Shown: positions 7,549-14,814 of the stretch, piece after piece
Position numbering within the stretch: the first letter of the stretch is position 1
Layout: the number at the start of each line of letters is the position of its first letter
From: Phycisphaerae bacterium
GTDB taxonomy: Bacteria; Planctomycetota; Phycisphaerae; Sedimentisphaerales; Anaerohalosphaeraceae
Reading direction: 5' to 3'
DNA: 51,753 nt
NCBI GenBank assembly: GCA_014859965.1
Contig: JACZKQ010000125.1
Location: 1-51,753, forward strand
Notes under the pieces: model-generated
What the model was told of the DNA's origin: nothing
Seen by the model: the letters and a program-made list of their open reading frames with translations, nothing else
Databases searched by the model: none
Position numbers and translations under genes: made by a program

Positions 7549-8864
7549 TGCATGGACGGCCCGTTGTCATTACCGGCATCGGGGCGGTGACGCCTCTGGG
7601 GCTCAACGCGAAAGATCTGTGGGCGGGTTTGTGCACGGGTCGGTGCGGTATCCGCAGGATTCGTGCGTTCGATCCGGTGGGTTTTACCTGTCAGCTTGCG
7701 GGGGAAGTGGGCGAATACGACATTCGAAAGCACGTGCCGAAGTATCATCGCAAGGCGACGAAACTGATGAGCCGGGACATCGAGCTTTCGGTGATGGCGG
7801 CCAATGAGGCGATCGCCGACAGCGGGCTTGTCACCAAGGCCGCCGAGGCGGGCGGTCCGACGGTCGATCCGCGGCGGTTTGCGATTAATCTCGGGGCCGG
7901 GCTGATCAGTTGTGATCTGCGGGAGCTTGGGCCCAGTGTGGCGGCGAGCATCACCGACGGCAAATTCGATATACGCAGGTGGGGGGCCGCGGGGATGCAG
8001 ACCCTGACGCCGCTGTGGCTGCTGAAATATCTGCCGAACATGCTGCCTTGTCATATCGGCATCATTCATGACATCCAAGGCCCGAGCAATACGATTACGT
8101 GCGGCGAGGCGGGGGCGCTTCTGGCGATCGGCGAGGCGGCCGAGGTGATCGCCCGGGGCGATGCGGATGTGGCGCTGTCGGGCGGGTGTGAGGCGAAAGT
8201 CAACCCGATTGTCCTGCTTCGACAATGTCTGCTGAAGCGTTCAACGAGCGCGTCCAATGACGATCCGGACCATGCGTGTCGGCCTTTTGATGCCGATGCA
8301 CAAGGGTCGGTTTTCGGAGAAGGGGCGGCGATGCTGGTGCTGGAGCACCTCGATCACGCGATTTCACGGGGCGCAACAATTTACGCCGAGGTGATCGGTG
8401 TCGGCGGAAGCACGAGCCTGAACAGGTCTTACGAGCATCCCGAGCCGGACGGTAAGGGAATAGAAATCGCCATCCAGCAAGCACTGGACGAGGCACGTTT
8501 GAAGGGATCGGATCTGGATTTGATTGTGCCGCACGGAACGGGGATTGCGGCTGACGATAAGGCCGAAGCGGCGGCAATTGCCGCGGTGCTGGGCGATGCC
8601 GTCGAAACCGTACCCGTCTGGCCGATCAAGAGCATGACCAGTCACATCGGGGCAGCCAGCGGCGCGCTGGATGCGGTGACGGCGGCCAAGGCGATGCAGG
8701 AGGGCTTCGTCGGCGGGGCGGTCAACTGCGAGCGGAAGGCGGAAGGCTGCCGCCTAAATATCTCCGGCGCCGCACGGCGTAAGGCAATTCGCCACGCATT
8801 GGCTTGCAGCTACACATTCGGCGGCCAGACGGCGGCGCTGGTGCTGAGGAAGTATGAAGGCTGA
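7548..8864 (+). CDS. Beta-ketoacyl synthase (KAS, FabF-like), first copy
   Basis: The 438-residue condensing enzyme has a complete Cys-His-His triad: Cys185 in Thr-Ile-Thr-Cys-Gly-Glu-Ala, His329 in Val-Pro-His-Gly-Thr-Gly and His366 in Thr-Ser-His-Ile-Gly-Ala. It is therefore predicted active and not a bare chain-length factor. The context of the active cysteine is unusual: KAS II enzymes normally have Ala-Cys-Ala, here Thr-Cys-Gly. The frame extends to 7188, but the ATG at 7548 has GGAGG upstream and gives the canonical N terminus Val-Val-Ile-Thr-Gly-Ile-Gly. The start overlaps the previous stop (TGATG). It probably elongates acyl chains on the extended ACP. Confidence 0.9.
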   Translation: MHGRPVVITGIGAVTPLGLNAKDLWAGLCTGRCGIRRIRAFDPVGFTCQLAGEVGEYDIRKHVPKYHRKATKLMSRDIELSVMAANEAIADSGLVTKAAEAGGPTVDPRRFAINLGAGLISCDLRELGPSVAASITDGKFDIRRWGAAGMQTLTPLWLLKYLPNMLPCHIGIIHDIQGPSNTITCGEAGALLAIGEAAEVIARGDADVALSGGCEAKVNPIVLLRQCLLKRSTSASNDDPDHACRPFDADAQGSVFGEGAAMLVLEHLDHAISRGATIYAEVIGVGGSTSLNRSYEHPEPDGKGIEIAIQQALDEARLKGSDLDLIVPHGTGIAADDKAEAAAIAAVLGDAVETVPVWPIKSMTSHIGAASGALDAVTAAKAMQEGFVGGAVNCERKAEGCRLNISGAARRKAIRHALACSYTFGGQTAALVLRKYEG

Positions 8865-8868
8865 ACGC

Positions 8869-10176
8869 ATGAGTGAACGGGTAGTCATCACGGGAATGGG
8901 TCTGGTGTGCCCGATGGGGCACGACGTGGAGACGGTGTGGCAGGGCATCCGGTCGGGTAAGCACGGCTTTTCCGAGACGACGCTGTTCGATGCATCGACG
9001 TTTCCATCCAAATTCGGCGCAGAGGTCAAAGGTTTCACTCTGGCGTCGCACACCCGGTTTCCAGAGCTGCACCGATATGCGAACCGGGGTTCGTCATTTG
9101 CGATCGCCGCGGCGGTCGAGGCGTGCGGTCAGGCGGGCATTGACGTTGAGACCGATGCCCCAACCGACGGCATCGACCGGAAACGCCTGGGTATCTACCT
9201 GGGCGCAGGGGAAGGGTCCGTGGATAGCGAGCACTTTTTCGGGGCGATGGTTCGAGCGTGGGACGGCGACACAAATGATTTGGACTGGGCGGCGTGGGCG
9301 GAGGCGGCTTTTTCGACGATGACCGACATGCGCGAACTGGAGCAGGAGCCGAATATGCCGGCAGGGCACCTTGCCGTACTGACCGGGGCGCGGGGTATTA
9401 CGCGGAGCTGCCTGACGGCGTGCGCGGCGAGTACGCAGGCCATCGGCGAGGCGGCGATGCTCGTTCGGAGCGGGCGGGCGGATATCATGATCGCCGGCGG
9501 GGCGCACTCGATGGTGCATCCGCTGGGCGTGACGGGGTTCAACCGCTTGACAGCGCTTTCGACGCGCAACGCCAGCCCTGAGACGGCGTCGCGACCCTTC
9601 TCGGCGTCGCGCGACGGCTTTGTTTTGGGTGAGGGCGGCGCGATCCTGATTCTCGAATCGCTGTCTTCGGCGCGGCGGCGCGGCGCGGCGATCCTGGCCG
9701 AGGTGATCGGCTTCGGCAGTTCAAGCGATGCGTTCCGCGTGACGGACATGCACGAAGAGGCTCGCGGGGCGGTCCAGGCCATGAGGGCGGCGCTGCAGGA
9801 TGCCGGTCTGACGTGCCGGGACATCGACTATATCAGCACGCACGGCACCAGCACGGCGGAGAATGACCGCATCGAAACGCTGGCGATCAAGACGGTCTTC
9901 GGCGAGCACGCAGCACACGTGCCGGCGAGCAGTCCCAAGAGCATGTTCGGCCATCTCATCGGCGCTACCGGTTGTGCGGAACTAATTACGTGCGTTCTGG
10001 CGATACGCGACCGTCTTCTGCCGCCGACAATGAATCTGCATGACCCGGATCCGGAACTTGATCTGGACTACGTGCCGAACAAGCCGCGCATCGCCGAGGT
10101 CAATACGGTGATGAGCGAATCGTTCGGTTTCGGCGGCCAGAATAATGTCTTGATTATCCGGCGTTTTTCCGAATAA
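8869..10176 (+). CDS. Beta-ketoacyl synthase (KAS, FabF-like), second copy
   Basis: The 435-residue thiolase-fold condensing enzyme has catalytic Cys185 in Leu-Thr-Ala-Cys-Ala-Ala-Ser-Thr, His325 in Ser-Thr-His-Gly-Thr and His362 in Phe-Gly-His-Leu-Ile-Gly-Ala. It starts with Val-Val-Ile-Thr-Gly-Met-Gly and ends with Ser-Phe-Gly-Phe-Gly-Gly-Gln-Asn, both typical of KAS II. An in-frame ATG at 8854 would overlap the previous gene; the ATG at 8869 has GAAGG at good spacing. An acidic insertion near residues 128-160 is not usual. Two active KAS genes side by side with two dehydratases and a private ACP, but no ketoreductase or enoyl reductase, suggest a specialised acyl product that borrows reductases from primary metabolism. 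Confidence 0.92.
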   Translation: MSERVVITGMGLVCPMGHDVETVWQGIRSGKHGFSETTLFDASTFPSKFGAEVKGFTLASHTRFPELHRYANRGSSFAIAAAVEACGQAGIDVETDAPTDGIDRKRLGIYLGAGEGSVDSEHFFGAMVRAWDGDTNDLDWAAWAEAAFSTMTDMRELEQEPNMPAGHLAVLTGARGITRSCLTACAASTQAIGEAAMLVRSGRADIMIAGGAHSMVHPLGVTGFNRLTALSTRNASPETASRPFSASRDGFVLGEGGAILILESLSSARRRGAAILAEVIGFGSSSDAFRVTDMHEEARGAVQAMRAALQDAGLTCRDIDYISTHGTSTAENDRIETLAIKTVFGEHAAHVPASSPKSMFGHLIGATGCAELITCVLAIRDRLLPPTMNLHDPDPELDLDYVPNKPRIAEVNTVMSESFGFGGQNNVLIIRRFSE

Positions 10177-10256
10177 TAGCACACTGCGGCGGCCGAAGGG
10201 GCTGCCGTTCGACAGCCAATCTTCAAATGCCGCCGATGCGGCGGCGGTACACTGCC

Positions 10257-11528
10257 ATGATTGACATAAAAGACATCCGCGAGAATCCCCAACGCTACAA
10301 GGCCGGCGCCAAAGCCAAGCGCATTGACGTGGACATTGACCGCCTGCTCGAAATTGACGGCAGGCTACTGAGCTGCAGACAGCGGTTGCAGGACATCGCA
10401 ACCGAAAAGAACAGCGTGGGCAAATCGATTCCGAAACTGGCCGACGGCGACAAGCAGGCGGCAATTGCACGGCTGTCGACGCTGAAGGAAGAAGAAGGGC
10501 AGTTCAATGAGGAGGCGAAGGCCCTGCAGCCGGAGTTCGAGGCGCTTATGTCGCAGACGCCGCAGCCGCCGGCCGATGAGGTGCCGTTAGGCGAGGATGA
10601 CACGCAGAATGTCGAGCTTCGCAGGTGGGGCGTGGTGCGTGAGTTCGATTTTGAGTGGAAAGATCATCTCGAACTCGGCGCGGCGCTGGATATCATCGAC
10701 GTCGAGCGAGGGGTGAAGTTAGCGGGCACGCGGAACTATTTCCTCAAGGGTGACGGGGCGATGCTGCACTGGGCGGTCCTGCGTCTTGCGATGGACACGA
10801 TGGTCGGCAAGGGGTATACGCCGATGGCGGTTCCGCTGCTCATGAAGGACGAGGCGATGCAGGGCACGGGCTACTTCCCCGGGGCCGAGGAGCAGACGTA
10901 TCGCATGGAGCGGGACGGGCTGAACCTGGCGGGCACGGCGGAGGTGCCGGTGACGGCGTATCACAGCGGCGAGATTCTTGCCGAAGAGCGGCTTCCAATC
11001 AAATCTGTGGCGATGAGCACGTGTTTTCGTCGCGAGGCGGGCGCGGCGGGCAAAGACACGCGGGGACTCTACCGCATTCATCAATTCGACAAGGTCGAGC
11101 AGGTGATCATTGCTGAAAACGACGAAGAGAAAAGCAAGCAGTACCATCAGGAAATCCTGTCCAACAGCGAGGCGGTGATGCAGGCGCTGCAGTTGCCGTA
11201 TCGCGTTGTCAACGTCTGCACGGGCGACCTCGGACGCGGCCAGGTGCAGAAATATGATATCGAGGCATGGATGCCGTCGCGCCGCGGTTACGGCGAGACG
11301 CATTCAGCGAGCCGATTTTACGAATTCCAGGCGCGGCGCATGAATCTCCGCTATCGTACGGCAAAGAAGAAGACCGTGTTCTGTCATACGCTTAACAACA
11401 CCGTGATCGCCTCGCCGCGCATTCTGATTCCCATTCTGGAGCTCAACCAGAATGCCGACGGTTCGGTGAACGTGCCGAAGGTGCTCATTCCGTACATGCA
11501 GGGTAAGGATGTTATCCGGGCCCGGTGA
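10257..11528 (+). CDS. serS: Seryl-tRNA synthetase
   Basis: The 423-residue class II synthetase charges tRNA-Ser. The N-terminal tRNA-binding coiled coil spans about residues 25-100; the catalytic core contains motif 2, Phe-Arg-Arg-Glu-Ala-Gly-Ala-Ala-Gly-Lys-Asp-Thr-Arg-Gly-Leu, and motif 3 near the C terminus, Ala-Ser-Pro-Arg-Ile-Leu-Ile-Pro-Ile-Leu-Glu. The start at 10257 gives the usual Met-Ile-Asp-Ile-Lys-Asp-Ile-Arg-Glu-Asn-Pro; the frame also opens at 10227. A small GC hairpin lies just before the start. The usual Glu-Ile-Ser-Ser-Cys-Ser-Asn loop before Phe-Gln-Ala-Arg-Arg reads Glu-Thr-His-Ser-Ala-Ser-Arg, a variant worth noting. Confidence 0.96.
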   Translation: MIDIKDIRENPQRYKAGAKAKRIDVDIDRLLEIDGRLLSCRQRLQDIATEKNSVGKSIPKLADGDKQAAIARLSTLKEEEGQFNEEAKALQPEFEALMSQTPQPPADEVPLGEDDTQNVELRRWGVVREFDFEWKDHLELGAALDIIDVERGVKLAGTRNYFLKGDGAMLHWAVLRLAMDTMVGKGYTPMAVPLLMKDEAMQGTGYFPGAEEQTYRMERDGLNLAGTAEVPVTAYHSGEILAEERLPIKSVAMSTCFRREAGAAGKDTRGLYRIHQFDKVEQVIIAENDEEKSKQYHQEILSNSEAVMQALQLPYRVVNVCTGDLGRGQVQKYDIEAWMPSRRGYGETHSASRFYEFQARRMNLRYRTAKKKTVFCHTLNNTVIASPRILIPILELNQNADGSVNVPKVLIPYMQGKDVIRAR

Positions 11529-11630
11529 CAGGTCTTTCCCTCGTGTCGAATCATCTCAGATACGGCCGCTGCGGCTGTGTCTTCCGGATCACCTGCCCGT
11601 GCTGCGCAAGTCGGGGGCAGTACAGCCTGC

Positions 11631-12452
11631 TCAGTTCGTTTCTTGATTGTTGATCACGATGCCGCTGCGTCGCCAGATTTCATTGAAGTGGGCGACGGGC
11701 AGGACTTCCAGTCCGGCGATGGGGTCGGCGATCGTGACGGCAGTGTCGGACACACTGAGGACGGCGACGCAGTGGTCCAGCAGGGCCGCTTCCCTGATCG
11801 AAACGAGCGTGATGCCGACGTCGCGGAGTTGGGCGACGGAGTTGAACCTGCGAAACTGGCAATGGAGGCCCTGGTGGGAGTAGCGGTCCTTGATCGCCGA
11901 ATAGAGTGTCCAGAGCAGGGTCCCGGAGACCGGGTTGGTGCGGGCGAGCATGGCGAGTTCGCCCTCGTGCGCGGAAAACCCGTATTTTGTGAGTGCGGTG
12001 ACAGCGGCTGCAGGGCCGCAGGTGTAGCGTTTGGATTGATAACAGATGCCGTCCGCGTCGATGCGTGTCTGAATGCGGGACAAATCGCTTCGGATGAGCG
12101 CGGGAACGAGGAAGGGAACGACGGAAAAGAGAGCTACAAACACCACCATAAGTCCCCATACGAGGCAGCGTTCAATCCGTGAAGGCAGCCTGGACAAAGG
12201 CACACTTAAGCCGAAGCTGATGGCGAAACACAGAATGACGTACCGGGTTCGACCCGCAGTGATGAAGCGCAGCGGCGCGGCTGCGTCGAACAGGCTGGTG
12301 CAGCTCAGGAGGATCAGCAGGCCCAGCATCAGGACCGGCACAAAGAGAACGCAGGACCACACCGGATTCGGCAGGCGACCGGCCCTGCCCCCGAGGTATA
12401 CGCCGGTCAGGGCAACCAGAACGACGCAGAGCGTTTCAAGCCACGGATCCAT
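11631..12452 (-). CDS. Membrane-anchored C39-like cysteine peptidase
   Basis: The 273-residue product has four hydrophobic segments (about residues 7-22, 31-52, 70-87 and 97-120) followed by a soluble peptidase domain. That domain carries Tyr-Thr-Cys-Gly-Pro-Ala-Ala with the nucleophile Cys145, His227 in Asp-His-Cys-Val-Ala-Val-Leu, and Asp243 in Ile-Ala-Asp-Pro; this order and spacing match peptidase family C39, which cuts double-glycine leader peptides. Unlike the usual arrangement it is not fused to an ABC transporter, and none is nearby. It may process exported peptides at the membrane, but the substrate is unknown. It is divergent from the sigma factor gene, with its own promoter and a leader containing a 12-base inverted repeat. 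Confidence 0.82.
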   Translation of the reverse strand: MDPWLETLCVVLVALTGVYLGGRAGRLPNPVWSCVLFVPVLMLGLLILLSCTSLFDAAAPLRFITAGRTRYVILCFAISFGLSVPLSRLPSRIERCLVWGLMVVFVALFSVVPFLVPALIRSDLSRIQTRIDADGICYQSKRYTCGPAAAVTALTKYGFSAHEGELAMLARTNPVSGTLLWTLYSAIKDRYSHQGLHCQFRRFNSVAQLRDVGITLVSIREAALLDHCVAVLSVSDTAVTIADPIAGLEVLPVAHFNEIWRRSGIVINNQETN

Positions 12453-12505
12453 ACCAAGCCCCCAAAAGACGACAGATGCTGTCTGGGCGAGATCCTTCGG
12501 TGGGC

Positions 12506-12577
12506 AACGGATTGTTCTCTTTCCAGTGCCCTGCCCCCGGTTTAGGTTGCCGATGCGGCCCCCCGGAACAATCCGTT
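12506..12577 (-). repeat. Perfect 12-base inverted repeat in the C39 gene leader
   Basis: AACGGATTGTTC at 12506-12517 and GAACAATCCGTT at 12566-12577 are perfect inverse copies separated by 48 bases. The pair lies directly downstream of the minus-strand promoter, so the C39 transcript would begin within or just before one arm and could fold into a long-looped stem. A protein-binding operator is the alternative. Confidence 0.75.
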
Positions 12578-12584
12578 AGGGCTT

Positions 12585-12613
12585 ATTATACCACAGGGAA
12601 GGCAGCAAAACAA
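12585..12613 (-). promoter_or_regulatory. Sigma70-type promoter for the C39 peptidase gene
   Basis: On the minus strand, TTGTTT (12608-12613) and TATAAT (12585-12590) are separated by 17 bases. Transcription would start near 12578, giving a leader of about 125 bases before the ATG at 12452. Confidence 0.65.
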
Positions 12614-12694
12614 GGCAAAAGGACGGTTATAAGGATATTTCAGGTCAATCGGCATTTAATTGCAGGTGCCGGGCGTATTCAGGCCGATAGGGGG

Positions 12695-12723
12695 TTGAAA
12701 AAATGGGGCGTTGAGGGTATAAT
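12695..12723 (+). promoter_or_regulatory. Sigma70-type promoter for the sigma factor gene
   Basis: TTGAAA (12695-12700) and TATAAT (12718-12723) are separated by exactly 17 bases, a near-consensus housekeeping promoter. It leaves a leader of about 160 bases before the ATG at 12893. Its position argues that the sigma gene is at least partly under housekeeping control rather than purely self-regulated. Confidence 0.75.
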
Positions 12724-12756
12724 AATTGAAATCGTTGTTTTACTGAGGGGGTGTGT

Positions 12757-12807
12757 ATGGCCCAAGCCCAAGCGGCCTCGGCTGGGTTGTTGGTATTGCT
12801 TTGCTAA
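12757..12807 (+). other. Possible 16-codon leader peptide in the sigma factor leader
   Basis: An ATG at 12757, preceded by GAGGGGG, opens a 16-codon frame (Met-Ala-Gln-Ala-Gln-Ala-Ala-Ser-Ala-Gly-Leu-Leu-Val-Leu-Leu-Cys) ending at TAA. It begins about 27 bases after the expected transcription start. It may be a leader peptide that tunes downstream expression, or chance. Confidence 0.2.
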
Positions 12808-12892
12808 AAGGGCCGGAAAGGCTGTTTTGAAGATTTTTGAAGAAAAAACGTAATGTTCCCCGGTGAGAAAGACTCTGTAAGGTAGTCCATGT

Positions 12893-14791
12893 ATGTGTAG
12901 CAGCACCGATTACAGGGAGCTGGTTGAGAAGTCCCAGCAGGGCGACGACGAAAGTCTGAATCGTCTTGCAGAGGCGGCCCGGTTGAGGTTGCACACGTAC
13001 GTCTTCCGGCTTACAATGCGGGAAGAACTTACACAGGACGTTGTTCAGGAGAGTCTGCTGGAGATGTTTAAGTTCTTGGATAAGCTTGAGTCTGCCGACC
13101 GCTTCTGGCCTTGGATTCGCCGGATTGCGTTAAACAAGGTACGGCATCACTACAGCCGCGAGAAGCAGCGCCGAACAATGTCCTTGTCGGAATCCGGAAT
13201 GGAAGAGGTCGATGCGACCGTGCCGGATGGGCTGGCCAATCTCGTCACCACGGAACTTAGGGAGATCGTCACCGAAACGATGTCGCACCTCAAGGGGCGG
13301 TATCGTGAGGTTTTGGTGATGCGCTGCTACGAAGAGATGGATTACGGCGAGATCGGTCAGGAGTTGGGGTGCAGCGAGTTCAGCGCTCGCGTTCTTTTTT
13401 TCAGGGCGAAAAAAAGCCTTGCTAAGCAACTTTCTCGCCGAGGACTTGGTAAGGGGGCATTGTTGACGGCGCTGGTGATTTTCGGAAAGATAACCGCGTC
13501 GAGTGAGGCCGCCGCCGCTGAAGTCACCGTCACAGCGGCGGCGATGCATGTGGGGACGGCGGCCGTTCTGGTAGGCACTGCCGGGAGCAAGGCTGTGCTG
13601 GTGTCGCTGGCGGCCGCCAGTGTGGTGACGGTGGGGTCGGTGGTGATGGGACCGCCGCAGGAGACCTCGCCGCCGAGCGCAAGCGGCGTCCGGATCGAGG
13701 CGGGCGCCGAAACCGGGGCGGGTTCGCAGCCGTCCATGTTCGCCGCGGCGCGCAACGTCCAGCAGTGCTGGTATTTCTTTCCGGACGGCGGCGGCAGAAG
13801 CGTGATGATGCGGCAACTGATGCCTGACCCGGCATCCAGGCAGTCGTATTGCCTGTGGCTTCAGAACCACGTCGGCAATTACTACTATGATGCCGACCGG
13901 CGCACCGTCCACGTGAACAATTACCGAATGTGGTCCAAGAGCCTTGCCGTTACTCGACTGCCGTCGGATGGCGCCGAACTGACGGCGTTCCTCGATGAGA
14001 TGGAAGGCCGGAAGGTGCGCATGGAGGGCGTGTCGCAGGTGGACCGCGGTGCGCTGGTGATTGTGACGCCGGAGGGCAGAGAGGACCGGTCGTCCACGCA
14101 GGTGTTCCGGCATCCGAGTTTGCTGTACGAAGAATATTTCCAGTATGGCTGGCCGGCCGACATCCGTATGGTGGATGGGCGCGACGAGATGCACAGGCGC
14201 GGGTGGACATGGTTTTCCGTGAGCGGTGACATAGCGGGCAGGAAGGTCGCCGGGGCGGGGCGTCTTCCCTTTGTGTACGGTTCGAGCGAGGCCAATCCGT
14301 CGTGGATGTCGCTTCAGTTGGACGGGCGTCTGCTGGTCTGTGACGGGCCGGAGGGGACGTACGCGTATGACAGCGCCACGGGTGTGTTGACGACGTACGC
14401 CGAAGGCAGTTTCCTTTCGGGTCTGGCGCGGCCGTGGATGGGCCTTCATGCGGTGGATACGATACGACGCGATGCGGCGGAACAGCGCATCTGCTTCGAG
14501 ACCCGGTATACCCAGGGCAGGGACAAGGCGGAAGTCACGCTGCTGTTCGCCAACGGTAAAGCGGTTTACACGATCGACATGCGGGCGGATGTCATCGAGT
14601 CGATTGCATTGGTCTTTCGTGACAGGGGCGGCGCCGAACAGCGGGGGATACTGAATTTCACATACACTGACACGATTGATGATGTCAAGGATGAATTGAT
14701 TGCGCCCAGGGCCTCGCGCTATGTCAGTGCGCGCGGTTTTGACGGTCCGCTATGGCTGCTGAAGTTTGCCGAGGGGACCCTGTCGCGGTAG
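12893..14791 (+). CDS. ECF-type RNA polymerase sigma factor with long C-terminal membrane extension
   Basis: The 632-residue protein has an ordinary ECF sigma factor in its first 185 residues. Region 2 (about 30-95) contains Leu-Thr-Gln-Asp-Val-Val-Gln-Glu and Phe-Trp-Pro-Trp-Ile-Arg-Arg-Ile-Ala; region 4 (about 120-182) contains the helix-turn-helix with Met-Asp-Tyr-Gly-Glu-Ile-Gly-Gln. After this comes an Ala/Val-rich segment (188-252) with at least one likely membrane helix near 233-252, then about 380 residues with no domain I recognise, rich in Trp, Tyr and beta-strand pattern. Such fused sigma factors are known in planctomycetes; the extension may sense envelope signals and replace a separate anti-sigma factor (inference). 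The ATG follows a weak GTAAGG site. The beta-helix gene starts 23 bases after its stop. Confidence 0.88.
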   Translation: MCSSTDYRELVEKSQQGDDESLNRLAEAARLRLHTYVFRLTMREELTQDVVQESLLEMFKFLDKLESADRFWPWIRRIALNKVRHHYSREKQRRTMSLSESGMEEVDATVPDGLANLVTTELREIVTETMSHLKGRYREVLVMRCYEEMDYGEIGQELGCSEFSARVLFFRAKKSLAKQLSRRGLGKGALLTALVIFGKITASSEAAAAEVTVTAAAMHVGTAAVLVGTAGSKAVLVSLAAASVVTVGSVVMGPPQETSPPSASGVRIEAGAETGAGSQPSMFAAARNVQQCWYFFPDGGGRSVMMRQLMPDPASRQSYCLWLQNHVGNYYYDADRRTVHVNNYRMWSKSLAVTRLPSDGAELTAFLDEMEGRKVRMEGVSQVDRGALVIVTPEGREDRSSTQVFRHPSLLYEEYFQYGWPADIRMVDGRDEMHRRGWTWFSVSGDIAGRKVAGAGRLPFVYGSSEANPSWMSLQLDGRLLVCDGPEGTYAYDSATGVLTTYAEGSFLSGLARPWMGLHAVDTIRRDAAEQRICFETRYTQGRDKAEVTLLFANGKAVYTIDMRADVIESIALVFRDRGGAEQRGILNFTYTDTIDDVKDELIAPRASRYVSARGFDGPLWLLKFAEGTLSR

Positions 14792-14814
14792 GGCGAGATT
14801 CATCCGGAGAGGCG

